Assembly (NCBI GenBank): GCA_017958845.1
Contig: JAGDBW010000034.1
Span: 1 to 6,165, forward strand
Length of the DNA stretch: 6,165 nucleotides
Direction: 5' to 3'
Source: Clostridia bacterium
GTDB taxonomy: Bacteria > Bacillota > Clostridia > Oscillospirales > CAG-272
Shown: piece by piece, positions 4,864-6,165 of the stretch
Layout: every line of letters starts with the position of its first letter
Numbering within the stretch: position 1 is the stretch's first letter
Program-made: the position numbers and the translations under genes
Notes under the pieces: generated by a model
Seen by the model: only the letters and a program-made list of their open reading frames with translations
What the model was told of the DNA's origin: nothing
Databases searched by the model: none

Positions 4864-5877
4864 ATGGAAAAACGGCGCTTTGGTACCCTGCCCGACGGGC
4901 GGGCGATCGACGAATATATCCTGACGGACGGACGCTGCCGCGTGGGCGTTTTGACGCTGGGGGCGATCCTGCACGCCTTTGTCTATGACGGGGTGGATAT
5001 CGTCGCCGGATTCGACACGCCCGGCGACTATCTCGCCGACGATTCGTATCAGGGGGCGACCGTCGGCCGCGTCTGCAACCGCATCCGCGGCGGGACGTTT
5101 GAGATCGACGGGCGGACGGTGGAACTCAGCCGCAACGACGGCGGGATCAACCACCTGCACGGCGGATTTTGCGGCTTTCAGCGCAAGGTGTGGTCGGCCG
5201 TCGCCTGCGACGGGGAGAGCGTGACGCTCGAGGTGGTCTCGCCCGACGGCGAGGAGGGCTATCCGGGCAGTCTGACCGCCCGCGTGACCTACCGGCTCGC
5301 GGGGGACGCGCTCGGCATCTTCTTTGAGGCCGTGTGCGACCAAAAGACGGCGGTGTCCATGACCAACCACGCCTACTTTCACCTCGGGGGCTACGGAACG
5401 GGGGATATCCTCTCCCACACCCTGTGCATCGACGCCGACAGGCGCACCGCCGTGGACGCTTTTCTGACTCCGACAGGCGAGCGGCCGGCGGTGGCGGGGA
5501 CGGCCTACGACTTTCGCTCCGAGCGGCCGATCGGTCGCCTTTTGGCCGATCCGGGGCGGGGGTTTGACGATAATTTCGTTCTGAACGGCACGAAAAAGGC
5601 AACTTTGTTCGGACAGGCGCTGACCGAGGCGGCCTCGCTCTGCTACGGCGGACGGCGGCTGACCCTCTATACCGACCGGCCGTGCGTACAGCTCTACACC
5701 GGCGGCTTTCTGACCGGGGGGCCGGCGATGAAGGGCGAGGCGGAAAAGCGCCCGCTCTCGACCGTGTGTCTCGAAGCCCAGACCGAGCCGGACAGCGTGC
5801 GGCGCGGAGAGAACCTGCTCGCGCCGGGCGAGGTCTATCGGGCCTGTATCGTCTATTCCCTCTCGCGGGACGAGTAA
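4864..5877 (+). CDS. galM: Aldose 1-epimerase (galactose mutarotase)
   Basis: A 337-residue cytosolic mutarotase that interconverts alpha and beta anomers of hexoses such as galactose and glucose, feeding the Leloir pathway or general sugar use. Length and motifs fit GalM. GRVCNRIRGG (68-77) and NHLHGGFCGF (96-105) give the first catalytic His at 99. SMTNHAYFHLGG (165-176) gives the second His at 169. FDDNFVL (234-240) is the conserved substrate-side segment, and VCLEAQ (301-306) supplies the catalytic base Glu304. One oddity is His173 where most members carry Asn (YFNL). The ATG at 4864 has AAGGAG (4853-4858) 5 bases upstream. It has its own perfect promoter and a terminator 15 bases after its stop, so it is monocistronic. 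No galK, galT or galE is present in the window, so its sugar cannot be fixed from context. It differs from the LacX-like gene at 211-1056, which belongs to another branch of the fold. Confidence 0.95.
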   Translation: MEKRRFGTLPDGRAIDEYILTDGRCRVGVLTLGAILHAFVYDGVDIVAGFDTPGDYLADDSYQGATVGRVCNRIRGGTFEIDGRTVELSRNDGGINHLHGGFCGFQRKVWSAVACDGESVTLEVVSPDGEEGYPGSLTARVTYRLAGDALGIFFEAVCDQKTAVSMTNHAYFHLGGYGTGDILSHTLCIDADRRTAVDAFLTPTGERPAVAGTAYDFRSERPIGRLLADPGRGFDDNFVLNGTKKATLFGQALTEAASLCYGGRRLTLYTDRPCVQLYTGGFLTGGPAMKGEAEKRPLSTVCLEAQTEPDSVRRGENLLAPGEVYRACIVYSLSRDE

Positions 5878-5892
5878 AAAATGAGAAAAGAA

Positions 5893-5928
5893 AAACAGCC
5901 GCATCCGGTGGGGTGCGGCTGTTTCTTT
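5893..5928. terminator. Shared convergent terminator between galM and the GNAT gene
   Basis: A 14-bp stem (5893-5906 with 5911-5924) contains one G-T wobble and has a four-base GGTG loop. Rightward it ends TTTCTTT; leftward the transcript continues into a run of U broken by one C (from the A-rich 5877-5895). It lies 15 bases after the galM stop and 34 bases beyond the stop of the leftward gene at 5962, so it can end both transcripts. Confidence 0.85.
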
Positions 5929-5961
5929 GCGGGACGAAAGGCGCGGATCTGAAGCGAGGCG

Positions 5962-6165
5962 TCAGTCGGCGGCGGACTCCCGCGACAGCCAGTCGTCGCG
6001 AGTCAGGCAGTATTTGTATACCTGTTCGACCGTGCCGCACCGGGTCGCCATTTCGATCTCGCCGATGCGGCTGAAGCCGCACTTTTCGATCACGCGGCGG
6101 CTTTGGTCGTTCCACGAAAAGTGGCCGACGGTCAGATAGTCCCACTTCCATTCGGAAAAACAAAG
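5962..6165 (-). CDS. GNAT family N-acetyltransferase, C-terminal part only
   Basis: The last 67 residues of a leftward gene that runs off the right edge. The translation contains VGHFSWNDQSRRVIEKCGF followed by RIGEIEM. This N-x-x-S-x-R-V-I-E-K-x-G-F pattern is the hallmark acetyl-CoA-binding/C-terminal helix region of GNAT acetyltransferases, in the RimJ/RimL-like or general GCN5-related group. The final VYKYCLTRDDW is a typical closing strand and tail. The frame is open from base 6165 to the TGA at 5962-5964. The substrate cannot be inferred from this fragment: it could be a protein N-terminus, an antibiotic or a small amine. It is convergent with galM. Confidence 0.85.
   Translation of the reverse strand, partial: LCFSEWKWDYLTVGHFSWNDQSRRVIEKCGFSRIGEIEMATRCGTVEQVYKYCLTRDDWLSRESAAD

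Noticed and set aside
4537..5904. Leftward extension of the kinase frame (646 codons) covering galM
   Set aside because: It is antisense to galM and upstream of the kinase promoter at 4615-4643; no start codon lies in frame between that promoter and ATG 4536.
5147..6163. 338-codon leftward frame at the right edge
   Set aside because: It is arginine/proline/serine-rich and out of frame with the GNAT motif; the true frame ends at 5962.

Overview
The window looks like ordinary chromosomal DNA from a high-GC, endospore-forming member of the Firmicutes, most likely class Clostridia. The main evidence is a full-length spoIVA gene, which encodes a spore-coat ATPase found only in endospore formers. 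Supporting evidence is the set of sigma-A-type promoters (TTGACA/TATAAT-like, 17-base spacers), strong AGG-type ribosome binding sites and AT-rich promoter/terminator islands in otherwise GC-rich DNA. I see no transposase, integrase, phage gene, CRISPR array, tRNA or rRNA.

Layout from left to right. (1) A strong intrinsic terminator at the left edge, reading rightward, probably closes a gene that lies off the window. (2) A leftward LacX-type aldose-1-epimerase-like gene (211-1056). (3) A leftward TIM-barrel sugar phosphate isomerase/epimerase gene (1238-2053), ended by its own hairpin terminator. It has a clear promoter and appears to start at CTG. (4) A rightward spoIVA (2302-3777) behind a sigma-E-like promoter. 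(5) A bidirectional terminator shared with a leftward P-loop nucleotide-kinase-like gene (3964-4536). (6) A divergent promoter region, purine-rich on the + strand and carrying short direct repeats. (7) A rightward galM-type aldose 1-epimerase (4864-5877) behind a perfect-consensus promoter. (8) A shared convergent terminator. (9) The 3' end of a leftward GNAT acetyltransferase that runs off the right edge.

The genes do not form one operon. Nearly every unit has its own promoter and terminator, and directions alternate. The sugar-related genes (two different mutarotase-fold proteins and a TIM-barrel epimerase/isomerase) suggest carbohydrate metabolism nearby, but co-regulation is not visible. 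SpoIVA should act only in the mother cell during sporulation.

I did not find a convincing new multi-gene system. The observations most worth checking are the apparent CTG start codon, the uncharacterised kinase-like gene next to spoIVA, and the repeat-bearing region between the kinase and galM promoters.
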